Assembly: GCA_024636975.1 (NCBI GenBank)
Contig: JAGXGA010000029.1
Span: forward strand, 124,001 to 188,000
Length of the DNA: 64,000 nucleotides
From: Mariniphaga sp.
GTDB taxonomy: Bacteria; Bacteroidota; Bacteroidia; Bacteroidales; Prolixibacteraceae
Reading direction: 5' to 3'
This document shows positions 35,787-44,303 of the stretch, one piece after another; the first letter of the stretch is position 1; each line of letters opens with the position of its first letter. A program made the position numbers and the translations under genes. The notes beneath the pieces were generated by a model, which did not search any database, was not told the DNA's origin, and saw only the letters and a program-made list of their open reading frames with translations.

Positions 35787-36134
35787 ATGAATTTGAGAAC
35801 AATAGGCTTAATTGCTTTACTTATCTTTCTGCTTTTTATTGCAGCAAAAGTGTTGGCAGACGTTAAAGCAGAGCGAATAAAAATGAAGGTTAGCGGTACT
35901 TGTATAGAACAGGTAGAAGAAGTAGCCGCTACAATTGATGGAGTAATTCAATCCAATTGGGATGAAGAAACTGGAGAACTGGAAATCGTGTACGAACAGG
36001 ATAAAACAAATTTACGTTTTATAGAGCAAACCATTTCGGAAGCTGGATTTGATACCCCTAATTATAAAGCGTCAGAAGAAGATGCAAAAAAAGTTTCCAA
36101 TGAATGCGAGAAATTGGAAACATCCGGAGAGTAA
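35787..36134 (+). CDS. Membrane-anchored HMA-like domain protein with a single cysteine
   Basis: A 115-residue protein with a membrane helix (5-24) and a ferredoxin-like domain (about 30-100): IKMKVSGTCIEQVEEVAATI then GELEIVYEQDKTNLRFIEQTISEAGF. This is the pattern of heavy-metal-associated domains (metal loop, helix, strand, helix), but the usual CxxC loop is reduced to Cys39. Cysteine 109-111 region (NEC) near the tail adds another. Metal binding of the normal two-cysteine type is therefore doubtful. It stands alone, followed by a perfect hairpin at 36158-36188. Confidence 0.7.
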   Translation: MNLRTIGLIALLIFLLFIAAKVLADVKAERIKMKVSGTCIEQVEEVAATIDGVIQSNWDEETGELEIVYEQDKTNLRFIEQTISEAGFDTPNYKASEEDAKKVSNECEKLETSGE

Positions 36135-36157
36135 CCGGGATTTGTTGAATTAACAGC

Positions 36158-36188
36158 TACAGGTACATAATTTTTTTATGTACCTGTA
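36158..36188. terminator. Perfect 13-bp hairpin between the HMA-like and aldolase genes
   Basis: TACAGGTACATAA (36158-36170) is perfectly complementary to TTATGTACCTGTA (36176-36188), with a TTTTT loop. It sits between two convergent genes and can serve both. The downstream T run is weak on the plus strand (ATTGTTT), so efficiency is uncertain. Confidence 0.6.
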
Positions 36189-36227
36189 ATTGTTTATAAG
36201 CTATCAGGGTGCAATCCGGTGGCTAGC

Positions 36228-37301
36228 CTATGCCACAGTAATATCCTTGTGCAGATATACATCCTGTATCAGGTTCAACAGGTTAACCCCCTCATCCATA
36301 GGCCGCTGAAAGGCTTTTCTTCCGGAAATAAGACCTGAACCACCGGCGCGTTTATTAATGATGGCTGTGCGTGCTGCCTCTGCAAAATCGTTTTCCCCAG
36401 AGGATGCGCCGCCGGAATTTATCAATCCGATTTTTCCCATATAACAATTGGCTACCTGGTAACGGCATAAATCGATTGAATTATCAGAACTCAATTTATC
36501 ATACATGGCGGGGTGTGTTTTGCCAAATTTAAGGCCCCGGAAACCACCATTTGTATCGGGCAATTTTTGCTTAATCAAATCAGCCTTAATGGTTACCCCC
36601 AAATGATTTGCCTGTCCTGTAAGATCGGCGGCAGTATGATAATCCTTCTCATCGGTTTTAAATTCGTTGTTACGGGTATAACACCATAAAATGGTTGCCA
36701 TTCCCAGTTCATGGGCCCGCTCAAAAGCATTGGCCACTTCAATGATTTGCCGGTTGGATTCTTCCGAACCAAAATAAATGGTAGCGCCAACAGCAGCAGC
36801 CCCAAGGTTCCAGGCTTCATCTACACTTCCGAACATAATCTGGTCGTACTTATTAGGATAAGTCATCAGCTCGTTGTGGTTAATTTTTACGATGAACGGA
36901 ATTTTATGTGCATATTTCCTCGCATGGAGAGCAAGACCGCCAAAGGTAGATGCCACCGCATTACAACCTCCTTCCAGCGCCAGCTTAATAATGTTTTCAG
37001 GATCGAAATACATCGGGTTGGGAGCAAATGATGCCCCGGCTGTGTGTTCAATGCCCTGATCGACAGGCAATATTGAAAGATATCCGGTACCGGCAAGCCG
37101 TCCATTATTGTATATTTGAGAAAGATTTCGCAACACCTGAACGTTGCGATCGGATATGCCAAAGTAATGGCCGATAAAATCGGGACCGGGGAGGGCAAGG
37201 TTTTCTTTAGAAATACAAGGTTCATTAAAATTTAATAAATCTTCTTCATCAGAAACCAGATACTGTTTGATTTCTTCCATAGTGTTGACAGGATTTTCCA
37301 T
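36228..37301 (-). CDS. fbaB: Class I fructose-bisphosphate aldolase (FbaB/DhnA type)
   Basis: A 357-residue aldolase of the archaeal/FbaB type, which splits fructose 1,6-bisphosphate through a Schiff base. Signatures are [39 protein letters not shown] and, towards the C-terminus, [14 protein letters not shown] with the phosphate loop. Length matches the family. Promoter TAAATTTG lies 104 bases upstream. It stands alone and is convergent with the HMA-like gene. Confidence 0.92.
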   Translation of the reverse strand: MENPVNTMEEIKQYLVSDEEDLLNFNEPCISKENLALPGPDFIGHYFGISDRNVQVLRNLSQIYNNGRLAGTGYLSILPVDQGIEHTAGASFAPNPMYFDPENIIKLALEGGCNAVASTFGGLALHARKYAHKIPFIVKINHNELMTYPNKYDQIMFGSVDEAWNLGAAAVGATIYFGSEESNRQIIEVANAFERAHELGMATILWCYTRNNEFKTDEKDYHTAADLTGQANHLGVTIKADLIKQKLPDTNGGFRGLKFGKTHPAMYDKLSSDNSIDLCRYQVANCYMGKIGLINSGGASSGENDFAEAARTAIINKRAGGSGLISGRKAFQRPMDEGVNLLNLIQDVYLHKDITVA

Positions 37302-37404
37302 GTTTTATATTTTTTTGATATTTATTTACTTGTAATTAGAATGAAAGAAAAGACTATGCCAAAAGCATGGAATACAATTAATTCAGGCAAATCGGAATCT
37401 GCGG

Positions 37405-37412
37405 CAAATTTA
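37405..37412 (-). promoter_or_regulatory. Promoter (-7 box) of fbaB
   Basis: On the minus strand TAAATTTG (37412 to 37405) fits TAnnTTTG, giving a leader of about 95 bases. No clear -33 element. Confidence 0.45.
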
Positions 37413-37547
37413 TATGTAGAACTTTTTCCACAGGTGATTTTATATTCCCCATAACCCCATTAAATAAGGGCAGTTTTATTTCTCTTAAACGTCTTCGCCG
37501 CAGAAATAAATTACCTTCAGCATTAGATTTAATCGTAAATTACAGCT

Positions 37548-38249
37548 ATGAACAAAATGCCTGACTATTTAGACGATCTGCTGGAATTACTTTATCCGTC
37601 GCAATGCATTACATGCAGTGAGCGGCTAAACTCGCAGGAAACCTATCTGTGCATGAAATGTTGGATGGATTTGCCGGTGAGCCGTTTTCATCATGAATCC
37701 GATAATAAGGTGGCGCAACTGTTTTGGGGAAGGATTAAGATTGAACATGCTACTTCATATTTCCAGTACCGGAAAGGTAGTCGTTACCAGAACCTCATCC
37801 ATTTTATAAAATACAAGGGACTGAAAGAACTTGGCCTGGAAACGGGCAAACGTTTTGGAGCCGTATTAACTGAAAGCAGTTCGTTCAGCAACATCAGCCT
37901 GGTTGTTCCTGTACCGCTTCATAAAAAGAAAGAGAAAAAACGGGGATACAATCAAAGTGAATGGATCGCAATGGGTGTTGCGTCTGCTTTACAACGACCG
38001 ATAGTCGCCAATAACTTATTCAGGCAAATTTATACCCCAACACAAACCCGAAAAAACCGGTTTGAACGATGGCAGAATGTGGATGGAATATTTGGGGTAA
38101 AAAACCCTGCCGAACTTGAAGGTAAGCACATTCTGCTGATCGACGACGTTGTAACCACAGGTTCCACACTTGAAGCCTGCGCATGGGAACTGTTAAAGAT
38201 AAAGGATGTAAAGGTAAGCATTGCTACCCTTGCCTTTGCCGATTTATAA
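37548..38249 (+). CDS. comF: ComF family protein (phosphoribosyltransferase-like)
   Basis: A 233-residue protein with an N-terminal zinc finger (CITC at 20-23, CMKC at 35-38) and a type I phosphoribosyltransferase fold ending in the PRPP loop LLIDDVVTTGSTLEAC (about 199-214). KKEKKRGYNQSEWIA is the other ComF hallmark. In naturally competent bacteria ComF assists uptake of single-stranded DNA; in others its role is not well defined. A truncated haemoglobin gene follows 79 bases downstream. Confidence 0.88.
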   Translation: MNKMPDYLDDLLELLYPSQCITCSERLNSQETYLCMKCWMDLPVSRFHHESDNKVAQLFWGRIKIEHATSYFQYRKGSRYQNLIHFIKYKGLKELGLETGKRFGAVLTESSSFSNISLVVPVPLHKKKEKKRGYNQSEWIAMGVASALQRPIVANNLFRQIYTPTQTRKNRFERWQNVDGIFGVKNPAELEGKHILLIDDVVTTGSTLEACAWELLKIKDVKVSIATLAFADL

Positions 38250-38328
38250 CCGCCCATACATTCATTTTTTACTATTTTTCAACCTCTTTCCTTCCCGTTT
38301 GTTCTATGAGCTGGAAAGGAAAAATTAA

Positions 38329-38754
38329 ATGGAATTTCAAATAAGGGATTATATAACAGGGCAGCGTCCGGAGGTAAGGCTGCCGTCATACGATATGTAC
38401 AAGGTGCTGGGAGAGGAAGGCATACGCCGGCTGGTAAGCGACCACTATGATCTTCTCACACAAAGTGCGGTAAGAGATCTATTCCCACAAAACGAGGAAG
38501 AACTTGAACTGGCAAAAAAAAATGCTGCCGATTTTTTTGTGCAGGTTTGCGGTGGCCCCATGTATTTTAACAAAAACCGCGGAAGGCCTATGCTGTACAA
38601 GCGTCACCTGCCCCATAAAATAACTGTGCAGGCACGGGAGGTATGGCTGGAATGTTACCGGCAGGCATTGAAAAAGCAGGACATACCCGATGAGACAGCC
38701 TTGTCGTTCTGGAACTATCTGAATGACTTTTCCATGTGGATGGTGAATTCCTGA
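38329..38754 (+). CDS. Truncated haemoglobin
   Basis: A 141-residue globin of the 2-over-2 type. The haem-proximal His93 is in YKRHLPHKIT, followed by REVWLECYRQAL (helix G). Tyr40 in SDHYDLLTQSAVRDLFP occupies the B10 ligand-stabilising position. Such proteins bind oxygen and nitric oxide and are often linked to detoxification. It follows comF and converges with an SDR gene. Confidence 0.85.
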   Translation: MEFQIRDYITGQRPEVRLPSYDMYKVLGEEGIRRLVSDHYDLLTQSAVRDLFPQNEEELELAKKNAADFFVQVCGGPMYFNKNRGRPMLYKRHLPHKITVQAREVWLECYRQALKKQDIPDETALSFWNYLNDFSMWMVNS

Positions 38755-38769
38755 GACTTTGCAGGTTTT

Positions 38770-39756
38770 TTATTGCTGAGACTGCAGCCAGCCGATGGTT
38801 TTTTTTATGCCCGCTGGCAGTGTGGTAATCTCATACCCCAGTGCTGTTATTGCTTTACCGCTTGATACCAGGCGGTTTTGCCTGTATCGTTTTGCCCATG
38901 GTGGTGTTATAAGAGGCATTTTCCCAATTGATCTGGCCATAAGCAACTCGATTTGAGAAAAGACCTGGATTAAAGGAAAAGGAATGTGAAGCATCCGGTA
39001 TTTTTTCCCGCTTACCTCAGCCAGCTGCCGGAAAAATTCATTGAAGGTCGCATTTGCTCCACCCAGAATGTATTTTTCCCCGGGAACGCCGTACATCAGT
39101 GCCAGAACATGACCGGCTGCAACATCGTTAACAAAAGCATAATTACCATTGTACCTGCCACTTCCGGGTACAAAGCGCCACCTGCCTGCCAGGTAGTTTT
39201 TAATAATCACAGCAACGGAATTGCTTTTATTCAATGGTCCCGGTCCATAAACACGGGTAGGATTTACTATTACTATATCCAGGCCCAACCTGCCATATTC
39301 ATCGCAAAACTGTTCGGCCTGCCGCTTGCTCATTTCATAATCGGTATAATACGTGTCGGGCAAAGGAGTGTTCTCGTCAACCGGCTTAGTTTCTGAGGAA
39401 GTTGCCAATGTACCGGCCGTGGAAGTGAAGACAACCTTATTGATTTCATTTTCTAAAGCTGCCTCCAGAATATTTCGGGTGCCTGTGACATTGGTTTTAT
39501 AGGGAAGCATTTTATCTTTTGACCAGATGCCTGCGAAAGCAGCCAGATGAAATACAACGTTGCACCCTTCCATTGCCGGGTTAATGCTGCTTTTATCCAG
39601 TATATCTCCTTTAAAAACGTTTATCTTTTCACGAATATCAGCCTGCAGTTTACCAGGAGAACGCACAAGAACATTCACTTGGAAATCCTGCCTGAGCAAC
39701 TCGTTTACCAGCCTGCTCCCGATTAAGCCCGTTGCTCCGGTTACCATACATCTCAT
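38770..39756 (-). CDS. NAD(P)-dependent epimerase/reductase, dihydroflavonol-reductase-like
   Basis: A 328-residue extended SDR protein with GATGLIG (7-13), the VVFHLAAFAG strand, TSTAGTLA (catalytic Ser region) and the intact Tyr-x-x-x-Lys in TDYEMSKRQAEQ. IVIVNPTRVYGPG follows. The active site is complete, unlike the SDR at 4363-5298. It belongs to the dihydroflavonol 4-reductase-like group seen in many Bacteroidota, with unknown substrate. Upstream of it lies the structured gap 39757-40093. Confidence 0.85.
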   Translation of the reverse strand: MRCMVTGATGLIGSRLVNELLRQDFQVNVLVRSPGKLQADIREKINVFKGDILDKSSINPAMEGCNVVFHLAAFAGIWSKDKMLPYKTNVTGTRNILEAALENEINKVVFTSTAGTLATSSETKPVDENTPLPDTYYTDYEMSKRQAEQFCDEYGRLGLDIVIVNPTRVYGPGPLNKSNSVAVIIKNYLAGRWRFVPGSGRYNGNYAFVNDVAAGHVLALMYGVPGEKYILGGANATFNEFFRQLAEVSGKKYRMLHIPFPLIQVFSQIELLMARSIGKMPLITPPWAKRYRQNRLVSSGKAITALGYEITTLPAGIKKTIGWLQSQQ

Positions 39757-39865
39757 AATGTAATTGAATTTATTTTACTATTAAGTCCCCCATAATTTTT
39801 CAACCGAACTTCAAAATGAATAACTTTAATCGCAAATTAATCATTTATTCAATTAAAAGCAGCTG

Positions 39866-39983
39866 CACGATATCGTGAGATTGCTTTTCCGCCAACTGGT
39901 CGGAGCTGCAATGCCGGCTCCTTGGCGAGGTCTGTATGCGGCGCAACAACTATCATGGTAATATAAATAACATTTGCGCCGCA
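39866..39983. other. Stack of perfect inverted repeats in a 337-base gap
   Basis: Three nested or neighbouring palindromes occur in about 118 bases: CACGATATCGTG (39866-39877), CGCCAA (39890-39895) with TTGGCG (39922-39927) enclosing GGAGC/GCTCC (39902-39906, 39917-39921), and TGCGGCGCAA (39937-39946) with TTGCGCCGCA (39974-39983). The segment is more GC-rich than its flanks. A run of A, not T, follows on the plus strand, so it is not a standard terminator. It could be a structured RNA or the ruin of a mobile element. The rest of the gap shows nothing recognisable. Confidence 0.6.
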
Positions 39984-40093
39984 GAAAAAAAACCTCTTAA
40001 ATTAGTTATATTGTATATTCGTAAGTAATGTTTACTCTTTTCGAATGAACCAACAGTCGTACAGTATCATAAGCGATTAAGATCGGATAGCTG

Positions 40094-40720
40094 TTACCTG
40101 TTTACTCCCAGATTGTAGTAGAGTGCCAGGGATATAACATTGTTAAACTGGTTGTTCAGCCAATAAGAGGTGGTGGCATCATCACCCGGTTGACCCCGGA
40201 TAGGCAAAACAGACAGGGCGAAACGAAGGTCGAGTTTTACTTCATCAAGCACATCGAACTGAAAACCCAGAAAGGGTTGTAAATCAAAACTATTGAATTC
40301 ATGCTGGTCCTGGGGTTGAAACAATCCGTAATTATCGTATTCACCTGAATGTACAAGGTATCCTGCCGATACTCCGGCAACCACCGCTCCCCGGTTATTG
40401 GTGCGGAATCCTATAAAAAGTGGCAGATCGATATACCCCAGGCGCATTATGTATTTTTCGACTTCAGGTTGTTTGGGTGGCAGTCGTTTTCGGGAACCCT
40501 TTTGTGAATATTTAATTTCCATCCCTGCAAAAACGGTTGGAATGATATCAGTCTGAACAAAAATCCCGGCCAGAATGCCCGGCTTATGGTACCCTTTAAA
40601 GTTGTCGCCTTCCACCTGACTGGCATTAAAGCCAGCCAACAGGCCGGCATCGAACCGTTGTGCAACGGCAACATGAGCCATCAGTAAAACCACTACCGGG
40701 ATAATAATTCTTTTTATCAT
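40094..40720 (-). CDS. Outer-membrane beta-barrel protein (PorT-like)
   Basis: A 208-residue protein with a signal peptide (about 1-20, ending VAVAQ) and alternating amphipathic strands typical of a small beta barrel: RFDAGLLAGFNASQVEG, GILAGIFVQTDI, AGMEIKYSQKGS, LGYIDLPLFIGF, with a final LALYYNLGVNR. This is the common Bacteroidota outer-membrane beta-barrel family (PF13568 type). Its ATG (40720) is two bases after the sirtuin stop, so it is translated from the sirtuin transcript. Confidence 0.78.
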   Translation of the reverse strand: MIKRIIIPVVVLLMAHVAVAQRFDAGLLAGFNASQVEGDNFKGYHKPGILAGIFVQTDIIPTVFAGMEIKYSQKGSRKRLPPKQPEVEKYIMRLGYIDLPLFIGFRTNNRGAVVAGVSAGYLVHSGEYDNYGLFQPQDQHEFNSFDLQPFLGFQFDVLDEVKLDLRFALSVLPIRGQPGDDATTSYWLNNQFNNVISLALYYNLGVNR

Positions 40721-40721
40721 C

Positions 40722-41411
40722 TTATTTAAATTTTTCAAGTTCGCGTTTTAAAATACTTACTCCTTTCCCTGCTTTTTCCTGAATATAAACCACCTCCTTA
40801 TAAAAAACTTCAGGACTGTGCGGGTCGATAACAAAAACAGGTGTTCCGGGCCGGATGTAATTAATCAGGCTTGCTGCCGGATACACCATCAGCGAAGTGC
40901 CTACCACAACAAAGATATCTGCCTTTTGAGCTACAGAAATTGCATTGCTTATTTCGGTAACCATTTCACCAAACCAAACAATGTGAGGTCTGAGCTGACT
41001 TCCTTTGGCGCATTTATCTCCTAAATTAAGTTCCCAATGGGTAAGGGTATAAATCAATCCGGGATCAGATGAACTGCGTGCTTTTCTAAGTTCTCCATGA
41101 AGATGCAGCACTTTTGAACTGCCGGCCTGCTCATGCAGGTCATCAACATTTTGAGTAATCACCTCTACATCGAACCAGTCTTCCAAAGAAGCAATCCCCT
41201 TGTGCCCTTCGTTGGGTTCGGCTTCCCAAAGCTGTCTGCGGCGTTCGTTGTAAAACTTCAACACCAGTTCCGGGTTTCGCTGCCATGCTTCGGGGCTGGC
41301 CACTTCGGTAACATCATACTGCTCCCATAGTCCACCCATGTCGCGAAAGGTTTTCAATCCGCTCTCCTGGCTGATTCCTGCCCCCGATAATATGACCAGC
41401 TTTTTCTTCAT
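40722..41411 (-). CDS. cobB: NAD-dependent deacylase (sirtuin), zinc-site cysteines absent
   Basis: A 229-residue class III deacylase. NAD-binding motifs are GAGIS (9-13), FRDMGGLW and TQNVDDLHEQAG; catalytic His104 is in LHLHGEL; GTSLMVYPAA follows. Canonical sirtuins have four zinc-binding cysteines after the His, but here the region (ELRKARSSSDPG ... DKCAKGSQLRP) retains only one, so the structural zinc is probably absent. Similar zinc-free sirtuins are known in bacteria. It starts a two-gene operon with the outer-membrane protein gene. Confidence 0.88.
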   Translation of the reverse strand: MKKKLVILSGAGISQESGLKTFRDMGGLWEQYDVTEVASPEAWQRNPELVLKFYNERRRQLWEAEPNEGHKGIASLEDWFDVEVITQNVDDLHEQAGSSKVLHLHGELRKARSSSDPGLIYTLTHWELNLGDKCAKGSQLRPHIVWFGEMVTEISNAISVAQKADIFVVVGTSLMVYPAASLINYIRPGTPVFVIDPHSPEVFYKEVVYIQEKAGKGVSILKRELEKFK

Positions 41412-41529
41412 TGAAAAAAAGATTCAGGCTTAAAGATAGGCGAAAAACTTAAAAAGTAGATGATAAAAATAACAGCTGAATTGATTCCCCTCTATACTGC
41501 TGGCAAATCGGCTTTTGAACAAGACTAAT

Positions 41530-41550
41530 GTCGGACTTGGAAAATCCGAC
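41530..41550. other. Inverted repeat GTCGGA/TCCGAC upstream of element C
   Basis: GTCGGA (41530-41535) and TCCGAC (41545-41550) form a perfect 6-bp stem around a 9-base loop. GTCGGA also precedes the repeats of element A (6991-6996), so it may mark the border of this element family. It is not followed by a T run. Confidence 0.35.
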
Positions 41551-41639
41551 TCCCTGATGTCCGGAGCTAATCATAATGGCAGAAGGTTAATTGAATGCAT
41601 GGATTTCTGACAGCTTCCAAAGACAATCAGGCTCTGCCT

Positions 41640-41771
41640 AAACGCAATGTTATCTCTACCTAATCTCAACTTAATCACTACTTAATCACCACATCATCAC
41701 CTCCTAATCTCTACCATATCACTGCTTACTCACCACCCATTCACCCCTTGCTCCCCACCAATCCCCCCTAT
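41640..41771. repeat. Intergenic element C: degenerate 11-bp-period repeats upstream of dnaG
   Basis: From 41640 at least eleven consecutive 11-base steps keep a TCA/TCT core in register: AAACGCAATGT, TATCTCTACCT, AATCTCAACTT, AATCACTACTT, AATCACCACAT, CATCACCTCCT, AATCTCTACCA, TATCACTGCTT, ACTCACCACCC, ATTCACCCCTT, GCTCCCCACCA. The units are C-rich towards the right, strongly strand-asymmetric, and show no inverted arm, so C is a decayed or one-armed relative of elements A and B. It fills the gap between the divergent sirtuin and dnaG genes; the rest of that gap (41412-41530) holds nothing recognised. Confidence 0.7.
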
Positions 41772-41826
41772 AACCAACATCTTAAACCTGCTTGCTTTTT
41801 TCTGAAAAATCTTTGGCCAAAATAGC

Positions 41827-41834
41827 TACATTTG
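41827..41834 (+). promoter_or_regulatory. Promoter of dnaG (-7 box TACATTTG) abutting the start codon
   Basis: TACATTTG fits TAnnTTTG and ends six bases before the dnaG ATG, so transcription should begin at or beside the A of the start codon. The mRNA would be leaderless. A TTTG at 41812-41815 is only 11 bp upstream, shorter than the usual spacing. Confidence 0.5.
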
Positions 41835-41840
41835 TAGCTC

Positions 41841-43802
41841 ATGATTGATCATTCCACCATACAACGTATTCTGGACGCTGCGGATGTAACCGAAGTAATT
41901 TCAGATTTTATTACCCTTCGGCGGCGTGGGGTGAATATGCTGGGCCTGTGCCCTTTTCACAACGAAAAAACTCCTTCTTTTACAGTATCGCCTGCCAAGG
42001 GGATATACAAATGCTTCGGTTGCGGAAAAGGCGGTAATGCCGTCAATTTCATTATGGATCACGAAAACCTGACTTATCCGGAAGCGCTTAAATGGCTTGC
42101 CCGAAAATACAACATCGATGTTGTGGAGGAAGAGGAAACAGAAGAACAGAAGCTCATAAAGGATGAAAGGGAAAGCCTGATGATTGTTTCGGCATTTGCC
42201 CAGAAATTCTTCACCCGCACTTTATGGGAGGAAAACGACGGCCGTACCATCGGTCTGAGCTATTTTCGGGAAAGGGGATTTCGTGATGACATACTGAAGA
42301 AGTTTGAACTGGGATACGCTCCCGACGGCAAGACTCCATTTACGGAAGCTGCACAAAAGCAGGGGTACAAAATGGAATTTCTTGAAAAGACAGGCCTTAC
42401 AATCAAACGCGACGACTGGTTGCGCGACCGCTTTGCAGGACGGGTAATGTTTCCCATCCATAATCTTGCCGGCAGGATTATAGCCTTTGGCGGCCGCCTG
42501 CTGAAGGAGGATCCCAAGGCAGCAAAGTACCTTAATTCACCGGAATCGGAAATATACCACAAAAGCAAGGTTTTATACGGCATTTTTCAGGCCAGGCGGG
42601 ATATTGCCCGTACCGAAAAATGTTACCTGGTGGAAGGCTATACCGACGTGCTTTCAATGCACCAGGCCGGCATTGAAAATGTTGTCGCCTCATCGGGAAC
42701 TGCACTTACTTCAGAGCAAATCAGGTTAATAAGGCGGTTTACACCAAATATTACCATTATATACGATGGTGATGCGGCAGGCATTAAGGCTTCGTTACGG
42801 GGAATTGACCTTGTGCTGGAAGAGGGCATGAACGTAAAAGTGCTGCTTCTGCCTGAAGGCGAAGACCCTGATTCATTTGCACGGAAAAAAGGAGCAAGCG
42901 GGTTTCAGGCATTTATCGATGAAAATGAAACCGATTTTATTCGCTTCAAAACAAACCTGTTATTGAAAAGTGCAGAGAAAGACCCTATAGCAAAAGCAAA
43001 ACTTATCACCGATGTTATCCGCTCGGTGGCCGTTATACCCGATACCATTACCCGCTCGGTATACATCAAGGAATGCAGCAAACTCCTGGATGTGAATGAA
43101 GATATCCTGTATACCGAAATCCGTAAGCAGAAGCATAAACAAAATGACGACTTTCGAAATAAAGAGAATCGGAAGCAGCAGGATAGAGTGTTTAAAGAGC
43201 CTGAAACTTCAAAACCAGCCGAAGAGGTAGAAGCAAAACCAACCGAATTGCTGATTGAGGAGATGGAATACCTGCGGTTTCTTTTGAAACATTGCAACTC
43301 GGTGCTTTATGAAGAAGAAGGGGAAAACCCAAATGAATTTAACCTGGTGAAGGTTGGTCAGTACATGATTGAGGAAGTGGAAAACGATGACCTGGTTCCG
43401 GAAAATGAGCTTTTCAGGCAGATCTTTTACGAGGTCAAGGCTAATCTTATGAATGAAAGCTTTGATTCGTGGAAGCATTTCATTTACCACTCGGTTGCAG
43501 GGGTAAGTAAACTTGCCACTGACTTACTTTCGGAAAAGCACATTGAGAGTAAAAGATGGACTAAAGCAGGGGCTTATACAGAGAAAGAGGAAGATATTCT
43601 GGATCAGCTTATACCACGAATCATAAATGAATTCAAATTAAGAAAAGTGAAATTATTGCTTGATGAAACTGCACAAGCTGTTATATTAGCCTACGAGGAA
43701 AAAAAGGATAACCTGATGAACGAAGCACTTGCAAAAATCCATAACCTGAAGCAAGTGGAGAAATCACTAGCTGACAAGCTTGGAAACCGAACTATAATAT
43801 AA
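41841..43802 (+). CDS. dnaG: DNA primase
   Basis: A 653-residue primase that makes RNA primers for replication. The N-terminal CHC2 zinc site is Cys37, His40, Cys58, Cys61 (LCPFHNEKTPSF ... YKCFGCGKGGN). The TOPRIM core has CYLVEGYTDVLSM and TIIYDGDAAGIKAS (metal-binding Glu and Asp-x-Asp). A charged linker (about 430-475) leads to the helicase-binding C-terminal domain. The opening MIDHSTIQRILDAADV is the normal DnaG N-terminus. The next gene follows after five bases. Confidence 0.95.
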   Translation: MIDHSTIQRILDAADVTEVISDFITLRRRGVNMLGLCPFHNEKTPSFTVSPAKGIYKCFGCGKGGNAVNFIMDHENLTYPEALKWLARKYNIDVVEEEETEEQKLIKDERESLMIVSAFAQKFFTRTLWEENDGRTIGLSYFRERGFRDDILKKFELGYAPDGKTPFTEAAQKQGYKMEFLEKTGLTIKRDDWLRDRFAGRVMFPIHNLAGRIIAFGGRLLKEDPKAAKYLNSPESEIYHKSKVLYGIFQARRDIARTEKCYLVEGYTDVLSMHQAGIENVVASSGTALTSEQIRLIRRFTPNITIIYDGDAAGIKASLRGIDLVLEEGMNVKVLLLPEGEDPDSFARKKGASGFQAFIDENETDFIRFKTNLLLKSAEKDPIAKAKLITDVIRSVAVIPDTITRSVYIKECSKLLDVNEDILYTEIRKQKHKQNDDFRNKENRKQQDRVFKEPETSKPAEEVEAKPTELLIEEMEYLRFLLKHCNSVLYEEEGENPNEFNLVKVGQYMIEEVENDDLVPENELFRQIFYEVKANLMNESFDSWKHFIYHSVAGVSKLATDLLSEKHIESKRWTKAGAYTEKEEDILDQLIPRIINEFKLRKVKLLLDETAQAVILAYEEKKDNLMNEALAKIHNLKQVEKSLADKLGNRTII

Positions 43803-43807
43803 TTCAA

Positions 43808-44290
43808 ATGCGGACTGTTTTCATTGAAAAAAGAGAAGAAATAGAGAAACTGATAAGGTCGTGTAAGATATGTTATGTGGCCATGTCGGATGGTGATGTG
43901 CCTTATGTTTTACCAATGAACTTTGCCCTGGATGACAATGTGATAATACTTCACTCGGCACAAAGCGGCCGGATGTGGGAAACAATTCAGAGAAACCCAA
44001 AAGTTTGCATTAACTGGACAGTGGGAGATGGGCTTGCCTGGCAGGATGAACGTGTAGGCTGCAGCTACCGGATGATTTCATCATCGGCACTTGTGGAAGG
44101 AAAAGCCGAATTTATAGACGATTACAGTGAAAAAGAACGTTGCATGCACCTTATAATGGCTCAGTACAGCGAACGGGAGTTTAAATTTAATGCACCGGCA
44201 ATTAATAATGTGGGAGTCATTAAAGTACACATTGATAAACTGTCGGCCAAAGAATTTGGAGCAAAGGCTATAAAAAAGGTTAAAAAGTAA
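43808..44290 (+). CDS. Pyridoxamine 5'-phosphate oxidase-like flavoprotein (NimA-related)
   Basis: A 160-residue split-barrel FMN-binding protein. KICYVAMSDGDVPYVLPMNFAL and IILHSAQSGRMWETIQRNPKVCINW match the family that includes NimA-type nitroimidazole reductases and haem-linked relatives. The usual catalytic His/Tyr of NimA cannot be assigned with certainty. It follows dnaG by five bases and precedes an SDR gene by 13, so all three probably share a transcript. Confidence 0.8.
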   Translation: MRTVFIEKREEIEKLIRSCKICYVAMSDGDVPYVLPMNFALDDNVIILHSAQSGRMWETIQRNPKVCINWTVGDGLAWQDERVGCSYRMISSSALVEGKAEFIDDYSEKERCMHLIMAQYSEREFKFNAPAINNVGVIKVHIDKLSAKEFGAKAIKKVKK

Positions 44291-44303
44291 ATTATAATCA
44301 TTT

